Part shown: positions 43,849 to 55,713 of the stretch, piece by piece
How positions within the stretch are numbered: the first letter of the stretch is position 1
How the letters are laid out: each line of letters begins with the position of its first letter
NCBI GenBank assembly: GCA_037042915.1
Contig: CM073201.1
Location: 558,001-622,000, forward strand
Origin: Auricularia sp. M13
Lineage: Eukaryota; Basidiomycota; Agaricomycetes; Auriculariales; Auriculariaceae
Length of the DNA: 64,000 nucleotides
Reading direction: 5' to 3'
Made by a program: the position numbers and the translations under genes
The notes under the pieces: model-generated
Databases searched by the model: none
What the model was told of the DNA's origin: nothing
The model's input: only the letters and a program-made list of their open reading frames with translations

Positions 43849-43949
43849 TTGCGCTATCGCTAGCACGGGCCCCGGTGTCGAATGCGCTGCATTGCACAGG
43901 TCTTGGAGTGCTATCTCTGAGTCTTTCGATCCTGCTGGCACTTAGTCAT
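43849..43949. repeat. diverged direct repeat, copy A
   Basis: Matches 44081-44180: GCTATCGC-AGCA-CGGGCCCCG, then TGTCG-ATGCGCTGCA and, about 80 nt on, CTTAGTCAT. Probably noncoding. It lies in the divergent promoter region between the MFS and PDR transporters. Confidence 0.6.
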
Positions 43950-44080
43950 CTGCGCATGCTTGCAAAGCCTCCCAAGACATTTCCTCGACCTATGGGCACC
44001 CTGCATGGACGAGCCTGGACAAAAGGCACACCACGATAACGCCTGACGCAACCTGTCGTATTGCGCGCGCTTGTACCTCT

Positions 44081-44180
44081 TTTGCTATCGCCAGCAACGG
44101 GCCCCGTTGTCGGATGCGCTGCACTGCTCGGGATGTGGACCCCGTCGATGAGCATTGCATCCCTGGTGGTGCTTAGTCAT
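44081..44180. repeat. diverged direct repeat, copy B
   Basis: Second copy of the 43849-43949 unit in the same orientation, 232 nt downstream and about 540 nt before the PDR start codon. Confidence 0.6.
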
Positions 44181-44600
44181 GATTCCAGGTCCTAGGATGA
44201 AACGCGGATGAACTTCGTTCAGCTGTTGCGTGGCAAAGGACGCTCGACGACCCTTGGAAGCTCGGAAGCTCGGAGGGCGTCCCGCTCTCTTCTGCCATGT
44301 AAAGAACGCGTCTGCGCTAGACTCCTGCGATTCAGTAACGCGTTTTCCGGCGCCCGCCAAATATCCCAAACCGGCTGAGCGAGCATAAATTTTGGCTCCG
44401 CTGCTCTTGCGCGTACGCGCGTTGCACGGTGGATCGCGCCACTGCCCGTCTCGGTCAGCACCTTGCGCCGGTCAGCCAAGGATCTCAGCGTTTACGTCAC
44501 CCGTCCTAGCTCGAGTTGAGGATTCACGAGGATACGGGAGCTGATTCAGGCGCGCGCGATCGACGTTTCCGACGCGCGTCAGACGGCACGATGGGTAGCT

Positions 44601-44606
44601 TATAAC
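44601..44606 (+). promoter_or_regulatory. possible TATA box of the PDR transporter gene
   Basis: TATAAC (in CTTATAACC) lies 119 nt before the ATG and is followed by a C/T-rich leader, a common arrangement for fungal start sites. No TCCGYGGA drug-response element was noticed nearby. Confidence 0.4.
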
Positions 44607-44719
44607 CCCCTCGCATCGCTCCTCTCTGCCCGCCGCTCCCTGCCCTCTTGTCATCGTTTTGTTCTGGCCGAAGCTACCTGTACACGCCCTTAATCTCCAA
44701 CTCTTACGACCCCCGTCTA

Positions 44720-47700
44720 ATGTCGGCTCCCGAGCGACCCTCGCACCTCAGCGTTATCATCGAGGATGGCGCCGCCCCTTACGCGCCATCGCCCGCAACA
44801 CCAGGGCCCGTGACGCCCCTCCGCATGCACCCGTGCTTCACGAACGACAGCACCCCCGCTGTTCCTGGCGGGTACCCGTCGACGCCGCACGGGCGCAGCA
44901 GCTCGCGCGTCAGCATCGATTATTTCGACCCGCCCGGCGTCGGCGAGCTCAGACGCACGCTCACCCAAAATTCGGAGGATCAGCACCTCGAGCACCATGC
45001 TCACGCGCCGGTCGAGCCGGAGATGCAGCACCCCTATCCCCAGAGCGAGCACTCGGCCTCGCAGTATTCGCAGCACACCCAGCGCGAGGGCCCCTTGCCC
45101 GACTCGGAAGCTAGTGCCAGCCAGAGTTCTGCGACGCTCGCCGTGGGCGACAACTTCGATTTTGAGCGCACCGTGCGCCACGTCGTCCGCAAGTGCGTAC
45201 ACTCTCCCCCTTATTCGCTTCGCGGTGTCTGATCATGAGACAACAATTCAATCTTTCCAGGGCCGAGGAGTCCAACATCAAGACGCGAAGCATCGGCGTC
45301 GCGTTCCGCGATCTGCGCGTCCAGGGCGTCGGCGCGTCCGCCGCACACCAGGAAACCGTCGGTTCGCTGTTCAGCCCCGCCGCGATTCTCGAGAAAATCC
45401 GCGAGGCGCGCCACCCGCATGTGCGCGACATCCTCTCCGGCTTCACCGGCGTCGTGCGACCCGGCGAGATGCTCTGTAAGTTCATCGCGTCCCCCCTATC
45501 CCTTATCTTTGTGCCTGACATCTCCCTCGCAGTGGTGCTCGGGCGTCCGGGCGCGGGATGCAGCTCGCTCCTGCGCACGCTTGCCAACGAGACAGGCCAG
45601 TTCCACTCGGTCTCCGGACATCGGACCTACGACTCGCTCACGCCCGCCGAGCTCGAGAAGCACTACCGCGGCGACGTGCTCTACTGCCCGGAGGACGACG
45701 TGCACTTCCCGACGCTGCGCGCGGGCGAGACCGTAGCCTTCGCCGCGACGACGCGTACGCCGCACCGCCGCATCGCCGAAGCGCCGCGCAAGGCCGCGCA
45801 GGCCAAGATGGTCGAGATCGTCACGACGGTCTTTGGCCTGCGCCATGTCCTCAAGACGCCTGTCGGTGACGCTGCCGTGCGCGGAGTCTCGGGCGGCGAG
45901 AAGAAGCGCGTGAGCATTGCCGAGGCTATGGTGTCGCGCGCGCGGCTCACTGCGTGGGACAATTCGACGCGCGGCTTGGACGCGAGCACTGCGCTTGAGT
46001 TTGGCCGCGCGGTACGCATTGCGACGGATACGTTCCGCACCACGAGTATCGTCAGTCTGTACCAGGCTGGCGAGCAGCTGTTTGAGCTGTTCGACAAGGT
46101 ATGCTGCATTTCTCAAAGCGTGCGGCAGATACTGACTGGAGCGCAGGTGTGCGTGATCTACGAGGGCAAGATGGTTTACTTCGGCCCTGCAAACCGCGCC
46201 CGGTATGTGCACATGTACTGTCTGATCGCTACGCCTGGCGCTGACTCGGGCCTTGCAGCCAATACTTCATCGACATGGGATACGAGCCCGCCAACCGCCA
46301 GACGACACCCGATTTCCTCGTCGCGGTGACTGATCCTCTGGGGCGTATTGCGCGTGATCCTCCACCGAGCGAGCATGCTGTGCCCAAGACGGCGGACGAA
46401 TTCGCAGCGTACTTCGCAGCGAGCGACCTGGGCAAGGCGAACCTGCAAGAGGCAGAGGAGTACATCCGCAAGCACGAGGGCGACCATGGCCACAAGACGC
46501 GCGCGCTGTATCGCGAGAGTGCGCGCGAGGAGAAGGCGACCACTGCGAGGAAGTCGAGGTATGTAGTCGGCGGTCGCGATCGTATAGTATGTCGCATGTA
46601 AACTAATGGGACAACGGCCAGCCCGTACACCATCTCGCCGTGGATGCAGGTCCGGGCCGTCATGCTGCGCCGTGTGCAGATCATGCGCGGGAACATGCTC
46701 TTTACCCTGCTCAACATCTTCAGCTTCATCTTCCAGGCTATCATCATTGGCACGGTCTTCTTCCAGGTATGTCTGCTGCGTAGGTCATGTACTTATCATC
46801 GTAGAGCTGACCCGATGTGCTAGGTCCCCAACAGCACCTCGGCGTACTTCTCACGTGGCGGTGTCATCTTCTTCGCGCTCCTGTTCAGCGCGTTGACGGC
46901 GATGAGCGAGATCCCTGCGCTTTATGCCCAGCGGCCCATCGTTCATCGCCAGATGCGCGGCGCGATGTATCACCCGTACATTGAAGCTGTTGCGCTCACG
47001 CTTGGTACGTCGTGCTCGTTGGTCGGGCGCACAGGGAATACACAGCTGACGAACGCACACTCGCAGTCGACATTCCGTTGACATTCCTGATCCAGGTGAT
47101 CTTCACGATCTTGCTCTACTTCCTGGTCGGACTGCAGCGAACTGTGGCGCAGTACTTGTGAGCTTTGAGGTTTGAAATCTTTTTCGTGGCATGGCTGACT
47201 CGTGGCGGCATGAAGTATATTCCTGCTGTTCGTGTTTACGATGTCCGTCGTCATGAAGGCGTTCTTCCGCGCCATCGCCGCCGCTTTCGCGACGCAGGAG
47301 AGCGCACAGGCCGTGGCGGGTGTAGCAGTCCTCGTCATCTCCATCTACACGGGTTATACGATCCCGAAGCCGTCGGTTCCGGGAGCGTTGCGGTGGATCA
47401 CATACCTCAATCCGCTGCGCTACGGGTAAGCACTTTGAGTTGGTTTTCTTCAGCCTTGCTGACGCTCGGCGTGCGTAGATTCGAGTCGCTTATCACGAAC
47501 GAGTTCCGGACGCTCGATGGGACCTGCGCGAACCTCGTTCCGCAGGGCGCTGGGTACGAGAATGTGGCGCTCGAGAATCAGGTCTGCACGACGGTCGGCG
47601 CTGTTCCTGGGAGCACGACTGTGGACGGGAATCGGTTCGTCAATCTGAGTTATGGGTACTCGTGGTCGAATGCATGGATGGTGCGTCCCTTCACTTGGTG

Positions 47701-50264
47701 GTTGAGTGCATGTTGCTAACAACTGCGTGCGCGCAGAACTTTGGCATTGTCATCGCATTTGGCGTCGGGTTCCTGGCCATCCTGTTCGCGCTCACGGAGT
47801 ACAATACCGATACCGCGGCGGAAACGGCGGTGACGCTCTACAAGCGCGGCGCGAAGCGCGAGCAGCTCAAGGGCTCGAGTCCCGCAGACGCCGAGAAGGG
47901 CGCGCAGACGCCGACGGAGAACGGCGCGGGCATCGGTGCAGAGGCCGAGAAGGCTCTGGAAGGAGCGCAGACGTCGACTGGCGACGTCTTCACGTGGCGC
48001 GGGCTCAACTACGCGGTGCCTGTCGGCGGTGGCGAGATGCGCACGCTGCTCAACGATGTGTCCGGTTATGTCGCCCCCGGCAAACTTACTGCTCTGATGG
48101 GCGAGAGCGGTGCTGGCAAGACGACACTGTTGAACGTTCTTGCGCAGCGCGTCGATACGGGCGTTGTGACCGGGGAAATGCTCGTCAACGGGCACGCGCT
48201 GCCTGCGGACTTCCAGGCTCAGACGTGCGTTTCTTTGTTCATCACGCGGAAGTAGTGCTGACCTACGGGTTGCGTGCAGTGGTTATTGTCAGCAGACGGA
48301 CACCCATCTTCCCCAGGCCACGGTGCGCGAGGCGCTCATCTTCTCGGCCAAGCTGCGCCAGCCGCCGGATGTGTCGCTCGAGGACAAGGTTGCATAGTGA
48401 GCCGTGGCCTCTGCTTCGTCGTGGAATGTACTGAATGCGGCGTATAGTGCGGAGAAGTGCCTCAAGATGTGCGGTCTTGAGGACTACGCGGACGCCGTCG
48501 TCGGCACGCTGGGCGTGGAGCATCGCAAGCGGACGACGATTGCGGTCGAGCTGGCCGCGAAGCCCAAGCTGTTGCTCTTCCTGGACGAGCCGACGTCCGG
48601 CTTGGACTCGCAAAGCGCGTGGGCGATCATGGCGTTCCTGCGCTCGTTGGCGGACCACGGTCAAGCGATTCTGTGCACTATCCATCAGCCGTCGGCGGAG
48701 CTGTTCCAGGTCTTCGACCGGATGCTGCTGCTGCGCAAGGGCGGACAGACGGTATACTTCGGAGAGCTTGGCGAGAACTCGACTACTATGATCCAGTATT
48801 TCGAGCGCAACGGGTCGAGGACGTGTGACCCCAAGGAAAATCCGTGCGTCGCTCCGTGCATCTGATAGCTGTGTTTTGGCTTATCCGCTCTGCAGTGCTG
48901 AATTCATGCTCGATGTTATCGGCGCGGGTGCCACGGCTGCTACGACTTCTGACTGGCACGACGTATGGGACAAGTCGGCTGAGCGCGGACAGGTCCAGCG
49001 CGAGATTGATGACATCCTGGCCCACGGTCGCGCGCGAGGCGCCGTGGAAGCTACCCTCCAGACCGAGTTCGCTACTGGATGGTTCTATCAGGTCAAGGAG
49101 TTGCTCGCTCGTCTTGCAGTTGCATACTGGCGCGACCCAACGTACATCATGGCCAAGCTGTTCCTGGCTACGATTGGCGGGCTCTTCATTGGGTTTACTT
49201 TCTTCCACTCCAAGGACACTCAGCAGGGCACCCAGAACAAGCTGTTCGCGATCTTCATGGCCACCATTCTTTCGTGAGCTCTCTTCCACTTCTGTGGCAA
49301 CCAACGCAGGCTAACAGAATGCAGGGTGCCGCTGTCCAACCAGACACAGGTGCCGTTCATCAATGTGCGCAACATCTACGAGATTCGCGAGCGCCCGAGC
49401 CGCATGTACAGCTGGACGGCGCTCATCACAGCGCAACTTCTGGTGGAGGTGCCACTGAACATGTGCGCGACCGCGCTCATCTTCTTTACGTGGTTCTGGA
49501 CTGTCGGCTTCGCGAGCGACCGTGCCGGCTACACGTTCATCGCGCTCGTCATCGCGTACCCGCTTTACTTCCAGACGTTCTCGATGACTGTGGCTGCCAT
49601 GAGCCCGAACGTCGAGATTGCGGCGCTGCTGTTCAGTGTGCTATTCAGCTTTGTCATCACTTTGTGAGTGACTCTGTCTGTCCTGGTGAGCGCGGGGCGA
49701 TGCTGACGAATGCCAATAGCAACGGTGTGCTGCAGCCCTTCCGCCAGCTCGGGTGGTGGAAGTGGATGTACCGCATCTCGCCGTACACATACCTCATCGA
49801 GGGTCTGCTTGGACAAGGTCAGTAGCTTCGCGCTTTCGGTGTGGACGAGCCGCTGATGCGCAACTTTTCCTGTAGCCATTGGTCATCAGCAGATCAACTG
49901 CTCGGAGAAGGAGCTTGTCCCTCTCAACCCGCCGTCTGGCCAGTCGTGCGGCGCTTTCATGCAGCAGTATATTGCTACTTCCGGCGGCTACTTGGCCAAT
50001 CCGGACGCGACTACGAACTGTCAGTTCTGCTCGACTCGCACGACCGATGAGTTCTTGGCGGCCAATTTTAATATTTTCTATTCGCATCACTGGCGCAACC
50101 TGGGCATTGTCTTTGGTTTCGTCTGCTTTAATGTGAGTGCTCGTGACAGCGGTCGTTGTTGTCGATGCTGACAAGATGCGCAGACTGTCATGGTTTATGT
50201 CTTCACGTATATCTTCCGCATCCGGAGGGGTCGTATCCTCCCCTCCTTCCGGAGGCGCAAGTAG
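44720..50264 (+). CDS. PDR-type ABC transporter (ABCG, full size)
   Basis: Eighteen exons give 1,530 residues in the order NBD1-TMD1-NBD2-TMD2. The N-terminal 150 residues are Pro/Ser-rich. NBD1 has the degenerate Walker [10 protein letters not shown] (233-241, Cys for Lys), signature [13 protein letters not shown] (348-360) and Walker B ending in WDN. NBD2 has a canonical Walker [10 protein letters not shown] (935-943), a variant signature ([13 protein letters not shown]) and [15 protein letters not shown]. This mirrored asymmetry is normal for fungal Pdr5/Cdr1 and Bfr1-like pumps. Such proteins expel drugs and toxic metabolites at the plasma membrane. TMD1 includes [20 protein letters not shown] and TMD2 includes [12 protein letters not shown]. 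The C-terminus ends [13 protein letters not shown]. Exons: 44720-45192, 45261-45475, 45533-46098, 46147-46202, 46259-46558, 46622-46766, 46824-47004, 47067-47157, 47216-47425, 47479-47680, 47737-48224, 48280-48396, 48448-48843, 48896-49273, 49325-49663, 49720-49817, 49876-50132, 50184-50264. Confidence 0.95.
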
Positions 50265-50468
50265 ATGATGTGTCTGTCGAACCACAATCAGTCTCTCATC
50301 CGTCTCACCAACCAAGCATCCGAAACAATGAACTTGAAGAAACATAGATTGTGCTTTGTACCGTTAGATAGATAGATAGACTAGTCTACCGCCTGTGTCT
50401 AATGTGTAGAGAAATATAACGTGTTGCATCAGGGAAAACTACGCTACGACACGCTCATAATATGAATA

Positions 50469-51802
50469 TCAAAAGGCGGGCAGAGGTCGCGGCTTCCAAG
50501 GCTGTGAGAACGTCATGGTGCCTTCGGCTTCTTTCTGGTCGTGCCAGGCTGTAGTCCACTGAGGAACAAGGCCGAGCTCCTCTGCGGCTTGCTCCGTCAA
50601 CCTATACGACACTTGACGTTGCTGCCTTGCCCCAAGCAGAAGCACACCCTCGGGGCCGCGCTCCTGCCGCTCATAAGACGTGGGCGATGCAATCACCGTC
50701 GCGGGATAGGGTGGTTGCACTCTCCAGTCGCAGTTCTGTTTGACTGGTGGTGCGAGGGGCAAGGCTGGGTCATAGGGAAGCTGAAGCATCTCTGGGATTG
50801 TGATGTTGCAGATGTCGAGGTTGACGTAGAGAACTGGAGCGCTGGTATGTCATCAGTCATTGACATGCCAGCCGTTTCGATTCGAGCTCACTATTGCATC
50901 TCGATACGCATTTTGAGTGTAAATTTGAGATCAGGATCCTTTGAGGCGTCGTCGCTCTTGCGCGGCTGTCGTGCAGCATCGTTGGCGAGATGCTCGCCCG
51001 TCTCACCAAAATCGGAAAGATGGGCCCAGCGCTGCACATAAACCACCTCAATCTCCTCTCCAGCAGTGTGTGCGCTGCGGACTGTATCCTCTGTCACCAA
51101 GAGTATTGGCTGAACAGATGGAAAATTGCGGGCGTTCATGGGGTCATCACGTTTCTCTTGCTCCAGGACCGCGAAGACCTCTTCTGCCGTTTTACCCACG
51201 AAGTCCGTGCGATCTGAGACGACGAGTTTGATCATCGGCTGGTACTGGTCGTGCGCCGCCAGAGCAAAGTCTGTGCGCATACGGCGGACGTCGTCATCGG
51301 TCAGAGCGTCGAGCGGCACAGTATAATAGAGGCCAATCGTTTCGGGTTCCTTGGCTGGTATCTTGATTCGGGGCATGTTCAATTCTTGCCGAACTGCAGT
51401 TTCGATGCGCAAGGCGCGGGATGAGGATGGCTTGAGGATGGCGTCGGCCAAAAGCGGCGCCACGCGCGGCTTTTCTCTGCTCACCGACACCGTGCGGTTG
51501 GCCGTTCCGTGGACGTGACCCTGGTGGATATAACACTCCGCCTTCCATTCAACCGCACGTTTGTCGGTAGCAGACTGGAGCCGCGCGCCTGGCGGGCAGA
51601 ATATCACTGCCATTCGCGTCTCGACACAGCAGTCTTCGTTCTCAGTACTGGCTTTTGCTAAGCGCATCTCGATCTCGAGGTCTCCCAAATTCCTCTGTCT
51701 GCACCCAATAGCTTGCATTGTGGGGATGGTTGCAGTAATCGTGCGCAAGCGCTTCGTGGGTATAGGGAGGCGAGATCGAACTGCTGGAAGGCCCTTGCGC
51801 AT
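50469..51802 (-). CDS. conserved-looking protein of unknown function, 427 residues
   Basis: Two exons (51802-50892 and 50841-50469; 50-nt intron) read through with correct phase. I cannot name a domain. Visible features are a basic N-terminus (MRKGLPAVRSRLPIPTKR), ordered hydrophobic segments such as GDLEIEMRLAKAS, CCVETRMAVIFCPPG and IGLYYTVPLDALTDDDV, and a C-terminal part with APVLYVNLDICNITIPE and a Pro-rich end. There is no signal peptide and no membrane helix, so it is probably cytosolic or nuclear. The alternation of short hydrophobic strands suggests a mainly beta fold (inference only). The ATG at 51802 is the first in frame. The gene is convergent with the PDR transporter, with about 200 nt between the two stops. 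Intron borders are standard and the frame is long, so I think it is real. Confidence 0.65.
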
Positions 51803-52522
51803 TGACACGGCTACTAATGGCTAATGTAAGCACTGCTTCCCATCCGAGTCTACTCTATTTCGACTTCCATACAGCATGGTCACATCGCCAGCTCTCACCT
51901 AGCACTCACCCTGGCCAGGCGACGCGTGCTTGCGACGTGCACTGGTTTCAAGGACCCTGCTATCCAACAACTACGCTATGTGTTCTTCTATCAATCGTGT
52001 GTGGGAAGCCATGAGCCTCATGCGGTAGCTTGCAGAAAGACTTGACGTCCGAGAGCTGCCAAAAGCCGGCGCCGAAACAATGCCACGGAGATTCGTGCGG
52101 TGTCTGCCCAGAAGTTTCGCACAAACCGATCCTACATGGAGTTGAACACAAGCGTGTTAACACGCGGTTGGTTTGCTGCGGGTGGCGGACAGAACGAATA
52201 TGTCTTCTTTGACGCCCACACTCGAAGATTTCCTCGCCCTGCATGGTATTTTGAGATTCGGTTCCATTCAATACAGCCCTCAATGGATGTCGCTTCCAAA
52301 TTGAATATTTCCAGAAGGTGTCTGCAGTCAATTTCAGCCCTGTTCTACCGCTTCGCGACGTCATAAACGTTGTCGTGGACCTCCCCGGCGGGCTTAGGAA
52401 TACGGAGGATTTGGCACCCCCGCTTTGTTTAGCCTGAGCTAATCAGCGTCAATTCAAAGGTCAGGATGTTTGCTGTGGCATCCACAATCATAACCGGATA
52501 GCCACAGGCTTGAAAATTTTCA
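51803..52522. other. divergent intergenic region, nothing coding
   Basis: Shared upstream region of the unknown minus-strand gene and the first DOMON gene. No conserved frame was found. Confidence 0.5.
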
Positions 52523-52528
52523 TATAAA
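52523..52528 (+). promoter_or_regulatory. TATA box of the GPI-type DOMON gene
   Basis: TATAAA (in CATATAAATTGG) lies 60 nt before the ATG, with CCAAT at about 52555 and a C/T-rich leader between. Confidence 0.5.
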
Positions 52529-52582
52529 TTGGCACTGGCTCCTTGCCTCACATTCCAATCCCCTCTCATTCCTAGCTTCTAA

Positions 52583-53643
52583 ATGCGCTTCTTCGCCCCT
52601 GTTTCGATTATCTCCGTCTTGCTTAGCTTCGCCGCAGCTCAAGGCAGTGGTGCCGACTCTTCGAGCGGGAGTGGAAGGTAATTAGACATTTCTCCTTAAC
52701 AAACCTTGTCCGCCAACTACGTTCGCAGCTCTCCCTCTCAGACGAGTGCTGCAGAAAGTGCAAGCAGCTCTCCTACGGGTACCTCATCCAGCGCTACGGG
52801 AGGGAAGCAATGCATGGAAAACGTGGGTTCCATTTTAGCCTCCATGCGCTCTACTCGTCTAACAACGGCTTTGGCACTCTAGCTCATGTGTATAACGGCC
52901 GTGGTCACATCCACGACGACGAACTGTTGGTCCATGTGCAGTCGGCGCGACCGATCTCTCACCGCGCTGCAGATCAGCTCACCGCGCAATCCGCGAATCC
53001 CGGCTACATGGCAATGTGCGTCAGTGGATCTCTTCAACATCAGTTCTCACATGAGATTACGCAGGGGTTTCGGCACATCGATGATCAACTCTCCCATGGT
53101 CATCATGTGGTCCAACGCCGACGGCAACGTCACCCTTTCGCAGCGCCTGGCCACCGAGCACCAGGAGCCCAAGCTCGTTACGGACCCTCCTAGACTTGCA
53201 ACCCTCGATACCGCCCAGACCAATGTATACGTTCCATTATCTTCTGTGAGTTCCTCTGACACCGCACCTAGGCACAAGGAGATCTCCCAACGTTTGCGTT
53301 CTCCATCGCGGTGAGTCCCCGCATCCGATTCGCCAGCATTTCAGCTTAAGTTGACACACTGCTTCCTCAGACCCAGCCCGGCACTTCCCAACAGCTTATC
53401 TGGGCGTTTGGAGACAAGCACCCGGACTCTGCGGATCCTGCAGCGACGCTCCAGTATCACAAATCCAAGGGGGTCATCGTTCTCGACGTTTCGCAGCCGG
53501 GCGGGTCCGCCTCGCAGCCGTCGTCGTCGTCGTCTTCGCCGACGTCGAATCCAACGGGATCGGCTTCATCGCTCCTTGGAAGCTCTTTCACATCTTTCAT
53601 AGGTTATGCCGTCGTTCTTTCCGCTTTCGTGTCGTTGCTGTAG
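52583..53643 (+). CDS. DOMON heme-domain protein with GPI-anchor-type C-terminus
   Basis: Seven exons (52583-52677, 52729-52822, 52883-52925, 52973-53015, 53065-53224, 53272-53310, 53371-53643) encode 248 residues. A signal peptide (MRFFAPVSIISVLLSFAAAQ) and a Ser/Gly-rich linker lead to a DOMON domain (about 63-200): CITAVVTSTTTNYQLTAQS, GYMAMGFGTSM, MVIMWSNADGNVTLSQR and LIWAFGD. Met98 (FGTSM) and His188 (LQYHKSKG) sit where the Met/His heme-b ligands lie in cellobiose-dehydrogenase-type cytochrome domains. A Ser-rich stretch and a hydrophobic tail (SFIGYAVVLSAFVSLL, end of protein) look like a GPI signal. It should be a surface-bound one-electron carrier. It is a close paralogue of the DOMON-b561 gene 2 kb downstream, with all splice sites in the DOMON part at the same positions, but without the b561 domain. 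Confidence 0.85.
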
Positions 53644-55640
53644 CCGATAAATCGATAATATTCCGCTCTTTTTGCGTACTGCCGAGCGTGTCTTCCCAAT
53701 AGTGTGCGAGTCTCGTTCTTATTTTGTATACCCCAATTGCAGCTATATAGTGACGGACTTGCGCAATTCAAAGCTTCCGGCGTGAGGAGGAAGGCGTCCG
53801 GCACATCCCGCATTTTGCCTGGGAACAACTCGCTGAACAGTCTTGCGGACTCTGAGGCCTGACCACGCGCGCGCACAGATCATCACATAGCTGTCCCAGG
53901 TAGTGCTGCGTTTGTAACCTGGCGCTCGCTCTGACAGGGTAAGTACTTGGCGCGCTGCACTCCCTGGCACATCGCGCGGCAAATCTTATCAATGGTTCTA
54001 TCCCGCCGTTGAACGCAGCACTAAAATACCAGGCGCTCTCCGGCTGCGGCCCCGAACTGAATGCGCGATGACAGTTGGTCGACCTCGCACTAGCTTGTCA
54101 TCGCGAATTCGGATAATGTGCACGCCCTGTACTTCCACTTTGTCTCGCTCCTTTCTTACTGCCGGCTATGAGGTTTCGAAGTACCGATTACCAAGATATT
54201 CGTTGTCCTCCTGTGTACGGGCTTGAGCAGTGCACTCCTCAGCACTGTTCTTCAGAACCAGCGTCATCACAGACGCTCCCTTCTGAACTCTCCAGGCGAA
54301 GCGCTTCTCCGACTCGATCCTGTCTCCTGCAATCAATTGCTGCCAGTCCCGACACTTGACGCGTAAATCCCGACTCGGACCTGCTTGTTGCCCTGAGCGC
54401 CTCAGCGACGGAAGTTTTTCTGGCCCACTCATGTTGCTCATGGCGATTCACTCTCCCGCTCCCTGCCTCGAAACATGTGCCCTCTTTGCCGTTGCATTTG
54501 CACCTACTCTATAGTACATCAGTCGGATTTGCGCAGCCTCATATATTATAAATCGCAAAGCGAACCCTCGACCTGTCTTCCTCACTGTCATCATCACACT
54601 GACTCAGCCAAGTCAGCACATGGAACTCTCAAACAGACATCGCTCTCAGGCTGTTATCGTTTGTAGTTCTAGAACGGCGCTGGCAATGACAGTCGGACGC
54701 GCCCGCTGTTGTCGCCAATCCCGGCGATTGGTTTCAGGAAGTTGGCCAGCAACTAAGCAAGGCGCTATTTTCTTCGGTGCGACACGTGCCCGAAGCGTGT
54801 CCCCGCTTTGTCCCTTTGAATCACCAACCTCTGGCTAAGCTGACTACCACGCAGGTTCCCCCGATGTCGCGCTCTGGGACATGAACTGTACGGATTAATA
54901 ACCGCAGTGATTATTGGGCACTTACGGACGTCGGAGCATATTGATTCATAGCTTACATATGCCGATCGCCCTTACTGCGAGCCGGGCACGTTCAAGCACG
55001 CTTCAAGCGTCCGTCGGCAGCTTTCATTCGCTGTTCAATGGCGTGACGGATATTAGTACATTCTTCGCGGCTTCAGACGCCTATGATTGGGCACTAGTTC
55101 CCGTTGCCAGAACCAGAATGGCTATTCTCACGGTGAAGCGAACCCGGAGCTGCGGCGGGCGGTGTACACCGTCTTTCCCGCGATCCTCGGAGCGGCTTAC
55201 TCTGCTGTCCGACAATTGACAACGCTGCGACGTCGAGACAACTGCTTGGTCGTTCTCTGCTAGAGTATGAGGGACATGAAGAGCCCTTGGCTTGTATATT
55301 TGGTCTTTGACGGAGCACTGCACTCCTGCGTTTCGGACTCCTCGACAAAAATAAGTACTGCAGGTAGTAAGCAGGTGGTTTCCTTGCCTTCGAGGTTCTT
55401 TTGCTCAGCATTCTCCTCATTATATCTTGGCCATGCGTCAGAGATGAAAGAATTCACCCTGTCGGTCTCTTCGGTGAGGAGCGGGGAGGTCATGGGAGCA
55501 CTTGGCAAGGCGAGGCGATGAGCGGAGAAGCAACGCCGTAAGGGCCGAGCCAATCAACGCCAGCAGAATCGCGCGCTTGCTGACCCTCCCGGTTCGCGGA
55601 CGCTTTTGATAAGCACAACGCCACTTTGCCTTCCTTCCCA
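53644..55640. other. intergenic between the two DOMON genes, nothing recognised
   Basis: Two kilobases without a domain-bearing frame, tRNA or clear repeat. I looked for a decayed b561 segment just after the first gene and saw none. Confidence 0.5.
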
Positions 55641-55646
55641 TATATC
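55641..55646 (+). promoter_or_regulatory. possible TATA element of the DOMON-b561 gene
   Basis: TATATC (in CATATATCAGG) lies 73 nt before the ATG, followed by a C/T-rich leader, similar to the paralogue's promoter. Confidence 0.35.
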
Positions 55647-55713
55647 AGGCGTGCAGTGCGCGCAAACGGCACCGTTCCCTTTGTCCTTTCCCTTCGCCAC
55701 TAGTCAATTCTTA

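Noticed and set aside
43524-44039. 171-codon plus-strand frame with hydrophobic stretches
   Set aside because: It overlaps the diverged noncoding direct repeat, whose second copy does not keep the frame.
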